Of a DNA stretch of 64,000 bases, positions 9,834 through 18,991 are shown in pieces (within the stretch, counting starts at the first letter, position 1; each line of letters opens with the position of its first letter). The translations under genes were made by a program, and so were the position numbers. Origin of the DNA: Chrysogorgia sp. JL179-B06 (Eukaryota > Cnidaria > Anthozoa > Scleralcyonacea > Chrysogorgiidae); contig JAYKKM010000208.1 in NCBI GenBank assembly GCA_035772405.1, positions 124,001 through 188,000 on the forward strand, written 5' to 3'. Under the pieces are notes generated by a model. That model was not told the origin of the DNA and made no database searches. It was given only the letters and a program-made list of their open reading frames with translations.

Positions 9834-11066
9834 ATGTCATTGAAAAGAGGTCATAAAAGCTCTATTGAGCAAGATAATGAACAAAAGATCAACATTATTG
9901 TGATATTGAAACTCGTTTATTTTATACAACATTTTCGAAACAGATACATTGGATTATTATTTGCAGTCTGTGATTTATGTGACTATTATTATGGGGGATA
10001 TATAGCCTGTACGGAAGTTGATTTACCGAAAGTTGGTGTACTTAGGAACGTAATCAGTAAAAATAGTTATGGTCGCTTTGCATGTATCAAAAAAATCAAA
10101 ATTGACGAAGAAAAAAAGAAGCCAAAGAAGAATACAAATAATGAATGCAAATATTGGGAAATTGTAACTGATCTACAACGATATATAATTCCTGTAGTTC
10201 ATTCACAACGAAAATATTTTATTCGTGGTGAAAAATGTTGTTATGGTTATAAGAGACTTGATTTAATACCATTTCAAAATTTATTGAAATCTGTTTTTCA
10301 TTTAAATGATAATCATACAGATCATTTTTTTATTGTTATTACAACTGATATATATCCAAGATATGACCTTTATCATTTTATTTCATTCACTATAAATAAC
10401 TCACAATATAGTAATTTTTCAATTCCTAAACCCATCGGATATGGAGGTTCTTATCTTTGTAATGTCATACGTAAGCTTAAGTTATGTTTTGATAGGGAAT
10501 TTATATATGTATATCTTTTCTTTTTTTTTTTAGACCCATTTTATTTGAGTGCTAGTTTTGATTTTCTTGATGATATTGATATTTTTGAAAAAATAGTTTA
10601 TCAATTAGCAAGTTGCTTTATTTTCTTTTGTGAAAATCATAACCCTATAGCAATGATAAATTTAAATGATGGTGAGGTTTATAAATATGATCTCGATAAG
10701 TTAATTAAAATAATAACAAAATCGAATTCTCCTCCTATTCCCTGTTGTTTTAAAAACTGCCGTAAATATTCTTATTGGTTTAAAATGTTTTATGAAACAA
10801 GTGTAAAATATAAGTTTAAAATTAGTTTATTTTCTGATTTAGTAAAAAATAATAGTAATATACAAAATAATAGACCCATTATTTTATGCATTGAACGACC
10901 GTATTTGGATATATTACATAATAAGGATATAAAGGTGACAATTAGATCAGACATTAGCAAGTCAAATGCTTTTTTTATTAAGAGTGTTATAGAATCATAT
11001 GCCATTACGTATGATGATCCTCTTAATATTATTTATTATTTACAATGGCTTGTAAAAATGTATTAG
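9834..11066 (+). CDS. Unknown element B protein, 410 aa; paralogue of 32445-33600
   Basis: An intact plus-strand frame at the left end of element B. The N-terminal 50 residues (IIVILKLVYFIQHF...GLLFAVCDLCDYYYGGYIAC) match the start of the minus-strand gene at the right end in pattern: hydrophobic helix, then Gly-x-Leu, then Tyr-x-Gly-x-Tyr-Ile-x-Cys. Both share SCFIF(F/Y)C followed by HNPI in the middle and a Cys-x3-Asn-Cys word later (CCFKNC here). No enzyme motif is visible. The near-terminal, inverted placement of the two copies suggests terminal gene duplication as in poxvirus or asfarvirus multigene families. Function unknown, possibly host interaction. Confidence 0.6.
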   Translation: MSLKRGHKSSIEQDNEQKINIIVILKLVYFIQHFRNRYIGLLFAVCDLCDYYYGGYIACTEVDLPKVGVLRNVISKNSYGRFACIKKIKIDEEKKKPKKNTNNECKYWEIVTDLQRYIIPVVHSQRKYFIRGEKCCYGYKRLDLIPFQNLLKSVFHLNDNHTDHFFIVITTDIYPRYDLYHFISFTINNSQYSNFSIPKPIGYGGSYLCNVIRKLKLCFDREFIYVYLFFFFLDPFYLSASFDFLDDIDIFEKIVYQLASCFIFFCENHNPIAMINLNDGEVYKYDLDKLIKIITKSNSPPIPCCFKNCRKYSYWFKMFYETSVKYKFKISLFSDLVKNNSNIQNNRPIILCIERPYLDILHNKDIKVTIRSDISKSNAFFIKSVIESYAITYDDPLNIIYYLQWLVKMY

Positions 11067-11302
11067 ATTATTTTACATATTTCAAAAAATATATTCATTA
11101 TATTGAAAAACCAACTTGTTTGTTTTATTTTCTTGTCGGGGAACAATTTTGTTTTTAGATGAGAATTTCTAAAATCTAAAATTGTTTGATGTACACATAT
11201 TTTTATAACTTTTACCCTATCATTAGACATTTCTTTATTTTTAAAAAAGCATATGATTAAAGCATAATATGCTAAGATTTGTCCAATTTCATGTCTGTCC
11301 AT
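11063..11302 (-). CDS. Hypothetical protein, 79 aa
   Basis: An intact frame ending tail to tail with the 410-aa gene, overlapping it by 4 nt. It opens MDRHEIGQILAYYAL, with hydrophobic and basic stretches and no recognisable motif. The compact convergent arrangement fits a viral genome. Confidence 0.35.
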   Translation of the reverse strand: MDRHEIGQILAYYALIICFFKNKEMSNDRVKVIKICVHQTILDFRNSHLKTKLFPDKKIKQTSWFFNIMNIFFEICKII

Positions 11303-11532
11303 TCAATTATATAAATCAACCATTTGATGTGGTGTTTTTATGAACACAATTATATGCTGTTTAAAAAAAATCTCTTGTTCTTCAACACATTTCCATATAC
11401 TTTTTTCCATGGGTTTATTGATATATATTTAAAAACGATGCAGTTCTTGTACAATAATATTCCATACATCCATTTTTTATTGTAATGAATTTTTATTTAC
11501 AAAAAATATATTATACACTTCTATTTATACAC

Positions 11533-12605
11533 TTATTTTTTTTGTTTTTTTTTATTCATACAATGTTGTTTTCTTTTTTCTTCTTTATTAATATCAAGAA
11601 CATAGCGTTTCTCCATTAAATCACAGATTATTTTTTTGGAACGCCAATGCAAATATTTTTTATTTATTTTCAGTTTATCAGAATATAATGCTTCTAGTTC
11701 GCGAAATTTATTATGTGGTGTACATATAATGTCTTGATCAAAATTGGAATAAATTGTCACACGTTTTTCTTCATGGGCATATTCACACTTTTTTTCTCGT
11801 TTCATATATATTAATGCACGTTTAAAACATATTTTTTTAAGTGGCGGATCGTTATCATCATCATGATCATCATCATTTGCATTTATTTCTTCAACATCGT
11901 GTTGTGGTGGTGTCGGCGGGATAGGAGATAATGTTGGTTGGAATGGATTTGTAAATTCATCCACTATTTGCCGTAAAATGGTATTTTGTTCATTGTTATT
12001 TGGAAGAATATTTGTTGGCAGGGTTAGATCGTAACATAGTTGTGTTAAACACTGTGGTGAAGGAGCTACCGTGAAGAGAGGTTGTTGTTGTTGTAAACTC
12101 GAAGTTGGCGGTAGCGGGATTTGATTAAAGCAAACCATTGCCATATCGAATTCGTAGTTGTTGAGATCTGGTTGTAATATAACTTGCGGGGGTGTTATAG
12201 GATCATAAGTAGGTGATGATTGCCAACTGTCAACCTGTGATATGATAGGGCTATTAGACATTTTGATTTCTTTTTTCGGTATACGCACTAATGGTTGAGG
12301 AGGAAGACTTGCTTGAGCTGAAACGATAGGTGAACTATGTTTTGTTTGGCGTGAAGATGAAGCGAGACGTTTTTTTTAATCTTATGTTGTATACTGATTT
12401 TCTTGCTTGAACGAATATCATTTAAAATTTCAGATGAGGGACGGAAATCTTGTTCATCGTCTGATAAACTCCAACCATTTGTATGGATAATTTGTTGACA
12501 CATTTCACGTTCCTTGAGCATTTGTGATATATTTTTCCCATGAGATTTGGCAATAACTTTTGCTCTTTCCATGATATTTTTCTTAACTTGTTTTACGCGA
12601 TCCAT
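11533..12605 (-). pseudogene. Pro/Gln-rich basic protein of about 355 aa, one frameshift
   Basis: Two minus-strand frames (12605 to about 12370, then to 11533) belong together; the frame slips in an A7-A8 run near 12375. The N-terminus is basic and helical (MDRVKQVKKNIMERAK). The middle is Pro/Gln/Ser-rich and disordered, with an Asp run (residues about 255-265). The C-terminal 100 residues are rich in Lys/Arg, ending in KEEKRKQHCMNKKKQKK. It may be a nuclear or DNA-binding protein. No family recognised. The frameshift is at a homopolymer, so it could be an assembly error. Confidence 0.5.
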
Positions 12606-12992
12606 GATCGTATTGTGAATGATTTTTTTAAATAATCAAGTTTTTTATAATATTGGTTCAAAAATATATAGCAATATCATTGGTTGTTATATTTAAATGA
12701 TAATAGCGGATGTTACCCTATACGGTAATCATTAGGGTATAACCTTGGCCATTCTAATAAAAAAATGTCGAGAATGTAAGGGTTGACCTTGATTTGTCTT
12801 TTCTAAAAAAAGACAGTTCATAAACATTTCCTAATAAGGAATCATTATGAACCAACCTTGACTTTCGTTATTAAAAAACTATGTAGAGAATTTTTGAGAG
12901 ATTTTAGGCCTGTATTCGTTTTCTAAAATAGATATTGTAGACAAATTTTTAAGGAATAAAAAATATTAATGTGAGAGTTTTTTGTTTTAATG
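12606..12992. other. Intergenic region between divergent genes
   Basis: No coding frame. It separates a minus-strand gene from a plus-strand gene and so should hold both promoters. Short repeated words such as CCTTG(A/G)C and TAATAA(G/A)GAAT occur, as do inverted words around 12795-12850, but no clear element can be named. Confidence 0.4.
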
Positions 12993-13009
12993 TATATATA
13001 TATAAATTC
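12993..13009 (+). promoter_or_regulatory. TATA element before the 13042 gene
   Basis: TATATATATATAAATTC lies 33 nt upstream of ATG 13042, in line with the other element B promoters. Confidence 0.5.
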
Positions 13010-13041
13010 AACTATATTATTTTTCTTACCTGTATTTAAGT

Positions 13042-13918
13042 ATGGCTGAAAACACTGAATTTTATTATAAATATTATTTGAATAGTTTTGAGTTATATAA
13101 ACACTGGCAAAATGTTCATTTAATGTTGATCAACTGTATCAAAACGCACAATAAAGGCTATCGTGTTGTATTTGATATTCAAGAGGTTTGGGCAATGAAG
13201 GCTGAAATAAAATATGTGTTTACATATATTCCCTGGGATGTAAGTTATATGATCGGGATATCTGTACGATTTCTTACCGATCGTTGTTTAGTAGAAAGGG
13301 AATAAAGGGAATTGTCTTTAGGGTTTATCTTCATTCAGTGATCGCCCTTCATGATGACTAACGTCTTTAACAACTATCCACCCTTGTGTGAAGAGAATCA
13401 TGGCGTTATGCTGACAAATAACAAAGACAACCCTATGTTCTGTAATGTGTGTGAAATAGGTGTATATTATCCACTCATCGAGTTCCAGTTGCTTAAGTGT
13501 ACGAAAATTGATTTGTTCCCTCTTCCTGGTGTAAAACAAAATAATTTATATAAATTATTATTTGTATGGCATGATGACAAGGAGGGTGAAAAGTATATAT
13601 ATTGCTTCACATCAGATGACCGTTCATCGAAGATTGGCGTGCATGTTCAATTTGGTAATGGCAGAACATCATTTAAAGAATCAAGATGAATTAATTGAGT
13701 TGATGCCCTTTCAAATATTGAGTACTCAGCGAATACTCCGTTTAATTGCTTCAACACCTATTCCAAAGACTGAACCAGACGATATGCAAATGTATCATTT
13801 ATATTTTAAGGATGAAAGTAATGAACAGTATTATAAGACATACTTTGATTCATCTCAAGATGAGAAGATAGGACAAAATATATATCTTAACGATCAGTAT
13901 CTATTTGTTTATCGTTAG
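13042..13918 (+). pseudogene. Unknown element B protein of about 290 aa, two stops and one frameshift
   Basis: Three plus-strand frames read as one gene. The first two share a frame and are separated only by a TAA (13303) and a TGA (13339); the third starts after a shift near 13660. The first part is aromatic-rich (FYYKYYLNSFELYKHW). The second part has Cys-x2-Cys (FCNVCEIG) and Pro-Pro-Leu-Cys, possibly metal-binding. The third part is acidic. No family recognised. A TATA element lies 33 nt upstream of the start. Confidence 0.45.
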
Positions 13919-13999
13919 TTTTGTCTAACTAATAGAAAAAAATATGTATATATTATTATGCGTGTATATGTTGTTGTTATTTAATACCTTATAACCATC

Positions 14000-14323
14000 A
14001 TGGCAACAGCTACATGTACACAAGAAACAGAGATAAAATATATCAATGTGAAACATTTTACTGCTGATTTTTTATTTCGTACTTGTATTGATTCAAATTT
14101 TTATGCAGTAGATTCTATAAAAGAATCAAATTTTTGGTTTGAGTTTGGTGAGCAACATCGAGGATTGTTATTAAAGGATTTTAATTGGGATTCGCATCTC
14201 AATAGGGACATAGGAACTACGCATGGACTTATTATAGCAATAATCAAACGAAAGAACAATCAACAACATTTAATAGGACAGCGTATATATTTTGAAAACC
14301 CTTTTACAATACATATATCTTAA
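14000..14323 (+). CDS. Hypothetical protein, 107 aa
   Basis: An intact frame starting MATATCTQETEIKYINVKHF, with evenly spread aromatic residues and an HRGLLLKDFNWDSH segment. It looks like a small globular domain. It follows the previous gene by about 80 nt on the same strand. No motif recognised. Confidence 0.45.
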   Translation: MATATCTQETEIKYINVKHFTADFLFRTCIDSNFYAVDSIKESNFWFEFGEQHRGLLLKDFNWDSHLNRDIGTTHGLIIAIIKRKNNQQHLIGQRIYFENPFTIHIS

Positions 14324-14384
14324 AATTATCATTTTGCTTGGATATTTTAGACTTGCTTAAGTGGGTTGTTATTCTATACTGTCA

Positions 14385-14591
14385 TAACCAAATAAGGTTC
14401 TGACACAAACCATGTTGTTCACGTGCACGTGTACCATGAACAGCTGATGGATTGAACTTTGGAATATTAAAATATTATCGAATGTTCGAGTGTGATATTC
14501 TACCCATTCATGACCAAATAAGGTAATGACCCTGACGATCCATTGACGTCAAAGGGGTTGTCCCTTGATACATGAGACGCGATTATAAAAG
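14385..14591 (+). promoter_or_regulatory. Composite promoter: two E-boxes, two CArG boxes, CRE and TATA
   Basis: Seen directly: CCAAATAAGG at 14388-14397 and again at 14514-14523 (both perfect CC(A/T)6GG serum response elements), tandem CACGTG at 14420-14425 and 14426-14431 (E-boxes), TGACGTCA at 14544-14551 (full cAMP response element) and TATAAAAG at 14584-14591. The CRE sits about 33 nt above the TATA box. SRF, bHLH-Zip and CREB/ATF are conserved animal factors, so this reads as a host-signal-responsive viral promoter. It would drive the repeat ORF at 14705 and the exonuclease-like gene at 15061. Confidence 0.65.
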
Positions 14592-14704
14592 ACGAGTGCG
14601 TGTTCGAAACGGAGCAATAACCATCTAAGAGCAAGAGAGAGAATAACTATTTTTTTATTTTAAAAGTATACCTAATCGCGCAACTGGATTCAGATGAATT
14701 CGAT

Positions 14705-15046
14705 TTGGATGACTACAACCCAACAGTGAGACAACAGCCAGAGACGACCGAAGTCGGAGACTACAGCCAGAGACGATTGCCAAAGACGACCGAAGCCAGA
14801 GACTACAGCCAGACACGACCGCCAAAGACGACCGAAGCCAGAGACTACAGCCAGAGACGACCGCCAAAGACAACCGAAGCCAGAGACGACAGCCAAAGAC
14901 GACCGAAGTCAGCGACTACAACCGGAGACTACAGCCAGAGACGACAGCCAGAGACGACAGCCAGAGACGACCGAAGCCAGAGACGACCGAAGCCAGAGAG
15001 TACAGCCAGAGACTACAACCAGAGACTACAACCAGAGAGGAGCTGA
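14705..15046 (+). CDS. 14-residue repeat ORF (42-bp minisatellite), 113 aa
   Basis: The frame consists mainly of five to six imperfect copies of a 14-residue unit with the core (K/E)TTEARDYSQRRPPK. At DNA level this is a 42-bp tandem repeat rich in CAGAGAC and CCGAAG, much more GC-rich than element B in general. It ends 14 nt before the next ATG. It could encode a disordered Arg/Gln-rich protein or be a minisatellite in the 5' leader of the 15061 gene. The frame staying open through all copies favours coding slightly, but a 42-bp unit keeps any frame open. Confidence 0.4.
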   Translation: MDDYNPTVRQQPETTEVGDYSQRRLPKTTEARDYSQTRPPKTTEARDYSQRRPPKTTEARDDSQRRPKSATTTGDYSQRRQPETTARDDRSQRRPKPESTARDYNQRLQPERS

Positions 15047-15060
15047 ATTCGACAACCAAC

Positions 15061-15747
15061 ATGAGTGTTGAGGAACTGTATGAAGGTACCTACGACTACC
15101 CGTTTAATAAAGTTAAACAAGTGTTAACTGATAAAAAACGATTATTTTTTCTTAATGAAATTACACATATTATGGATGCAGAATGTTATCAATTTAAGGG
15201 TAAAAAACCCAGCTTTCGAGAAGTTTCTATTGTCGATCTGAAAACGGGTAAAGATTATGTTTATCAATGTTACGATGAAACCCTAAAAAATTATTACGCA
15301 CTAACCAAAAGTGAGCGTTCCGTTGTTTATTTTCAATTTAAATGTCATGGACTCTATTATTATAATCAAAAACAATCAAATGTATATTTTAATCAAAAAT
15401 AACTTATAAACAGACTATCTTTTTTATTTCGTAAAGTGTTTGCACCTAATGCAATTATTGGGTATAAGGGTGGGCATAAAGAATCATATATTGTCAAATT
15501 ATTAAAACCTAGGGTATCTTTATCATGTATTAATCTTGAATATTTAGGCATTCCAAAGTATGAACATTTAATTAATTTTTACAAACTTGAACCGAAAAAT
15601 TGTTGGTACCATGTCAAAAAAGCTACTACTTTATATTATCATTGTAGCTTGTGTGAATGTATTTTATTTGCTGCATGTTTGTATCGTGAACTCAATCGAT
15701 CAAGGAATGAACAGTTTATGCTAGTTAAGTATAATAATATACTTTAA
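15061..15747 (+). pseudogene. DnaQ-like exonuclease-related protein, about 228 aa, one internal stop
   Basis: Two halves share one frame and are split only by TAA at 15400. Near residue 39 an Asp-Ala-Glu (IMDAECYQF) follows a hydrophobic strand as in DEDD exonuclease motif I. The second half has a Tyr-Lys-Gly-Gly-x-Lys-Glu word (IGYKGGHKESYIVKLL) and INLEYLGIPKY, then Cys-x2-His and His-Cys-x2-Cys near the end. This set recurs in exonuclease-like proteins that I associate with cnidarian genomes. A role in nucleic-acid processing is inferred. Later acidic residues of the DEDD set are not clear, so activity is uncertain. It lies downstream of the composite promoter at 14385-14591. Confidence 0.45.
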
Positions 15748-16425
15748 TTTTTTTAAAAACGTTTCTCTGCTGAAAAAGAAAATTTATTTTAAAAATCACA
15801 AAAGATATTGGGTAAAAAATAATAATCATTATTTTAAAAAAGGGTAAAGAATCTTTTTTTTAATGAATTTGAGACTATAAAAAACAATAAAATATCATAT
15901 TTTCTCTCTTTTTCTCTCAGATGGTTATTCAATTATTTTTTTAAAAACAGTGTAACTCTACAAGTTTTCTTAAAAATATACTCAATATCTTTTGGATTTA
16001 TTTAAAAAAAAAGATTTTAATTATTTTCTAAAAGAAAAATTTCTTTACTTTCAGAATCACAAAGATTGAGAAAGAAGTTAAAATGTTTATATTTTTTGAA
16101 AATATATTAAATATTATTATTATATATAATAATATATATATATATATTATATTATAATATATTAAATTAAAATATATTATTACGTATTAATTTTGTAAAA
16201 GAAATTGAAATAATGAAATTTAATTTATATATTTTTATTTCAGGTGAGAGAAGTTTTTTAAAAAATAAAATAGTGTTACAAACAATATCGAAATTTAAAT
16301 ATATGAAAAATGAAACTTCTATACATATAATTTCAAATTGTTAATTGTTTATATAAATAAAATTTGTTTACACAAGAAAAAAACTGTCTTGCGTTATTTG
16401 TGTTGTGGAAAGACTAAAATAAAAA
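15748..16425. other. AT-rich non-coding stretch
   Basis: No coding frame. Runs of A and T and an (AT)n/(TATA)n tract at about 16115-16160 dominate. TATATAAATA near 16350 may be the promoter of the next gene. Confidence 0.5.
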
Positions 16426-17117
16426 ATGAATCTGAAAAAAATTATTCATCAAACTGAACGATTTTGGCTTTATCATCCAAAAAAAGATCATACAATTGCT
16501 TTAAAAAATATAGTACTCAAAAATATGATCTTCGAGCAGTATCTTGGAAGGATGGAGTAATATCATCATCTTTAGTTGATAGGAATTATAAAATCAATAT
16601 CAATACTGCATCTCCGGGTTTGTTTACTGATTATTCCTTAACATATAATAATAATATTGATACATCAACTACCTTTAACCCCTCAAAAGCTTTTGATACA
16701 GAAGAATATAAAATACAAAGAAAAATAGATTGGAACCGTCGAAAAATAATTCATAGTATTGATGTAAAAATTGAAAATAATATTTGTGAACAATATCAAG
16801 ACGCATTGGGATGGTCTATTCTACAAGTTAAAAAAACTGTTTTTCATGATGGCTATGGTTCGTGGGCTGCACATAAATCAGAAAAATATTTTGCTGATAA
16901 CCAATTGTTTATTGATTCATATAGAAATTTATTTAATAAAAGTATCCGTTTTACTGATTTAGCTTATAATTTACCTGCTGACGAAGATTTCATTTTGATT
17001 CAAAATATTGCTTTTTTAGGAACAAATTATCTACGTGATAATAATATATTTTGGGGTGAAGCTGATAAACCCTATATTGAATATGATATTAATATTATTT
17101 ATTCCGACGGGTATTAA
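16426..17117 (+). pseudogene. Unknown element B protein of about 225 aa, start region frameshifted
   Basis: An ATG at 16426 begins MNLKKIIHQTERFWLYHP, but the long frame that follows (to 17117) is in another phase, so a shift lies somewhere between 16460 and 16540, probably in an A run. The main frame is well composed, with DLRAVSWKDGVIS and a YIEYDINIIYSDGY end. Beta-rich, perhaps a capsid-related or structural protein; no family recognised. Confidence 0.45.
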
Positions 17118-17124
17118 AAATGAG

Positions 17125-17140
17125 TATATATAAAGGGTGT
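17125..17140 (+). promoter_or_regulatory. TATA element TATATATAAAGGGTGT
   Basis: It lies 38 nt upstream of ATG 17163 and just after the stop of the previous gene. The same TATATATAAAGGGT block stands before the gene at 49854. Confidence 0.65.
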
Positions 17141-17162
17141 ACATTTAATGTGAGTGAGTGAT

Positions 17163-17779
17163 ATGGCTACCCTTATGAGAAAAAAAAATCAGGAAGGACA
17201 TTTGATTTATCATGAGATAACTCAATATAGTTTTTTGGAAGCTATTTATTTTTGGCAATTACTTGGCTGTGGGGAAAGTAAAGATGAACATAATAATTCA
17301 GTATATCTTCTACTATTACAAATATCAGATTATGAAAGACGTGTGAAGTATAAAATTATGTTGGAAGTAATGAAATCAAAAAATCCTGATATCGAGATTA
17401 ATATACCCAATGCTCAAGATTTTCCTGAAGATTGTTTTAACTTCCTTCATAACCTTTGTGTACGCGGCCGTTTACATGAAGGAACAATCTGCCCTTTAAA
17501 AAACAATCAAATTGCTGATTATTTAAAATCAATAGATTATTATAGAAGACATTGTTTTTTCTTATGAATTTTTTAATGCTATTTTAGCATTATATTTTGA
17601 TTTTAATATTTATAATGAAACTGTAAAATATATTTGTAAAAAATGTAAAGGAGATTGTGAATGTAAGATGGATTATCCCATTTTCAATAGCGTAAATTTT
17701 AAAGAAATAAGATCAAATAATGTAATAAATTATTTCAAACAGGATATTACTGATTGTAATGAAATAATAGATGAATAAA
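17163..17779 (+). pseudogene. Unknown element B protein of about 205 aa, one frameshift
   Basis: The frame from ATG 17163 runs to 17567, where a T6 run near 17553 shifts it; the next frame continues with FFNAILALYFDFN and a Cys-rich patch (ICKKCKGDCECK) to 17779. The first half contains GCGESKDEHNN and LCVRGRLHEGT. The Cys patch suggests metal binding. The lesion is at a homopolymer and may be an assembly error. Confidence 0.45.
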
Positions 17780-17816
17780 TATATTGTTAAATATTTTTTT
17801 TATTTTTTTTAAAAAA

Positions 17817-18084
17817 TTAATACATAAGAACTCTCTCTAGATTGTTTCTTGGATTATGATATACTAAACCCCCTTTTTGAAAATGTTTTTTGAATTTTGA
17901 TGTTCCTTGTCTTGCTAGTTTATTCACCATTCTAATTCCTGTCGAAAAATCATTTATAAATCTTTTTGTAATTTTTTTTTATTTCCTCCGCATTGTCTTT
18001 TTTTACCTTTAAAAATACCCCCACGTTACCTTTTTTTCCCTTAAATTCTCCCCCGCGATATATCCTTTGACGATAATTTACCAT
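17817..18084 (-). pseudogene. Small basic protein of about 88 aa, one frameshift
   Basis: It starts MVNYRQRIYRGGEFKGKKGN and after a shift in an A9 run near 17970 continues with STGIRMVNKLARQ and KKHFQKGGLVYHNP. Highly basic with Gly-Gly pairs, like the virion core peptides elsewhere in this element. It converges on the previous plus-strand gene. Function is inferred only from composition. Confidence 0.4.
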
Positions 18085-18099
18085 TTTTATTTTTTTTAT

Positions 18100-18646
18100 T
18101 TACGGTTGTTGTCTCTCCCAATAGTTATCACCATAATCTGCGAAAATTTCTTCATGCGCTTTTATATGTTTTGTACTTTCTAAAAATAATTTATTATTAT
18201 TTTGATTATAAACAAATTCGGAATTATTATTATATATAGACCCCCTTCCTCCATTATTTGCATAACGAGCCGCAGCGTGAGTGGTTAAATACGCATCAAT
18301 ACAATTGTTTGCATCGTTACAAATACTATATGTGCCATTATTGTTTGCACCATATTTACGATCCAATTTGGCTTGAGTTGTTTTATAACCAGTATAATAA
18401 GAAATATTGCGATTGGATTTAAAAGGGGATTTCCACGCAAACAAACCATCACCAGCATTGGGGATAGTTGATTTTTTGATACGTAAGTTATTTTGTTTTG
18501 CTAGGTGAATCCAACATTTTATTGTTTTAGCTGTTCTTTTACGACATCTTTTTTTTTAGTGTTTTACTTCTGCATTGGACAACTTTCCGTATACTTTGTA
18601 TATTTTTATTATCTCGTTTTTTTCGTGGTAATTTATTTCTTGGCAT
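18100..18646 (-). pseudogene. SET-domain protein (possible viral histone lysine methyltransferase), one frameshift
   Basis: The SET fold's sequence landmarks appear in order. The entry strand is LRIKKSTIPNAGDGLFAW, followed by ISYYTG. Then comes NCIDAYLTTHAAARYANN (substrate/AdoMet site, with the Asn-Ala-Arg-type motif read as AAARYAN) and, near the end, HEEIFADYGDNYW with the catalytic-type Tyr. About 150 residues, small like vSET of chlorella viruses. The basic N-terminal tail (MPRNKLPRKKRD) is separated by a shift in an A9 run near 18555. The family transfers methyl groups from AdoMet to protein lysines, often histone H3, so a role in silencing host chromatin or the provirus is possible. 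The start overlaps the previous gene's end by 14 nt. Confidence 0.75.
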
Positions 18647-18968
18647 TTTTTTTTTTAAAAATAGTTTTGATTCCTAAATAATCTTTATTTTCATGTTTCT
18701 CAATAAATTTCACCATACATTCCACTTTATATATAATATCGTTTGGACAATTATAGATTTCTTTTTTTAATACTTTTAGCCTTTTTTTTTAAATCTTTGA
18801 TGAAATAGGAATTATTTGTTCTTGTTCTTCTGTAAAATTAAATAAACATTCTTTAAGAAGATAAGGTGAAAATAATATTGAAGTATCATTATCTTGAATT
18901 TCATATCCAATATAGGGTAAACCATCATGAGTGTTTAAATAAATTTCAATATGAATAATTTCTGCCAT
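18633..18968 (-). pseudogene. Hypothetical protein of about 110 aa, one internal stop
   Basis: From ATG 18968 the frame reads MAEIIHIEIYLNTHDGLPYI and ends with a Lys-rich tail at 18633. A single TAA at about 18789 interrupts it without a change of frame. Its stop lies inside the start of the SET-domain gene, so the two were probably expressed together. No motif recognised. Confidence 0.4.
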
Positions 18969-18991
18969 TTTATTGATTAGTTTTTTTGAAC

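Noticed and set aside
14655..14896. Minus-strand ORFs rich in Trp/Ser/Leu repeats
   Set aside because: They are reverse readings of the 42-bp minisatellite and have no promoter or start context.
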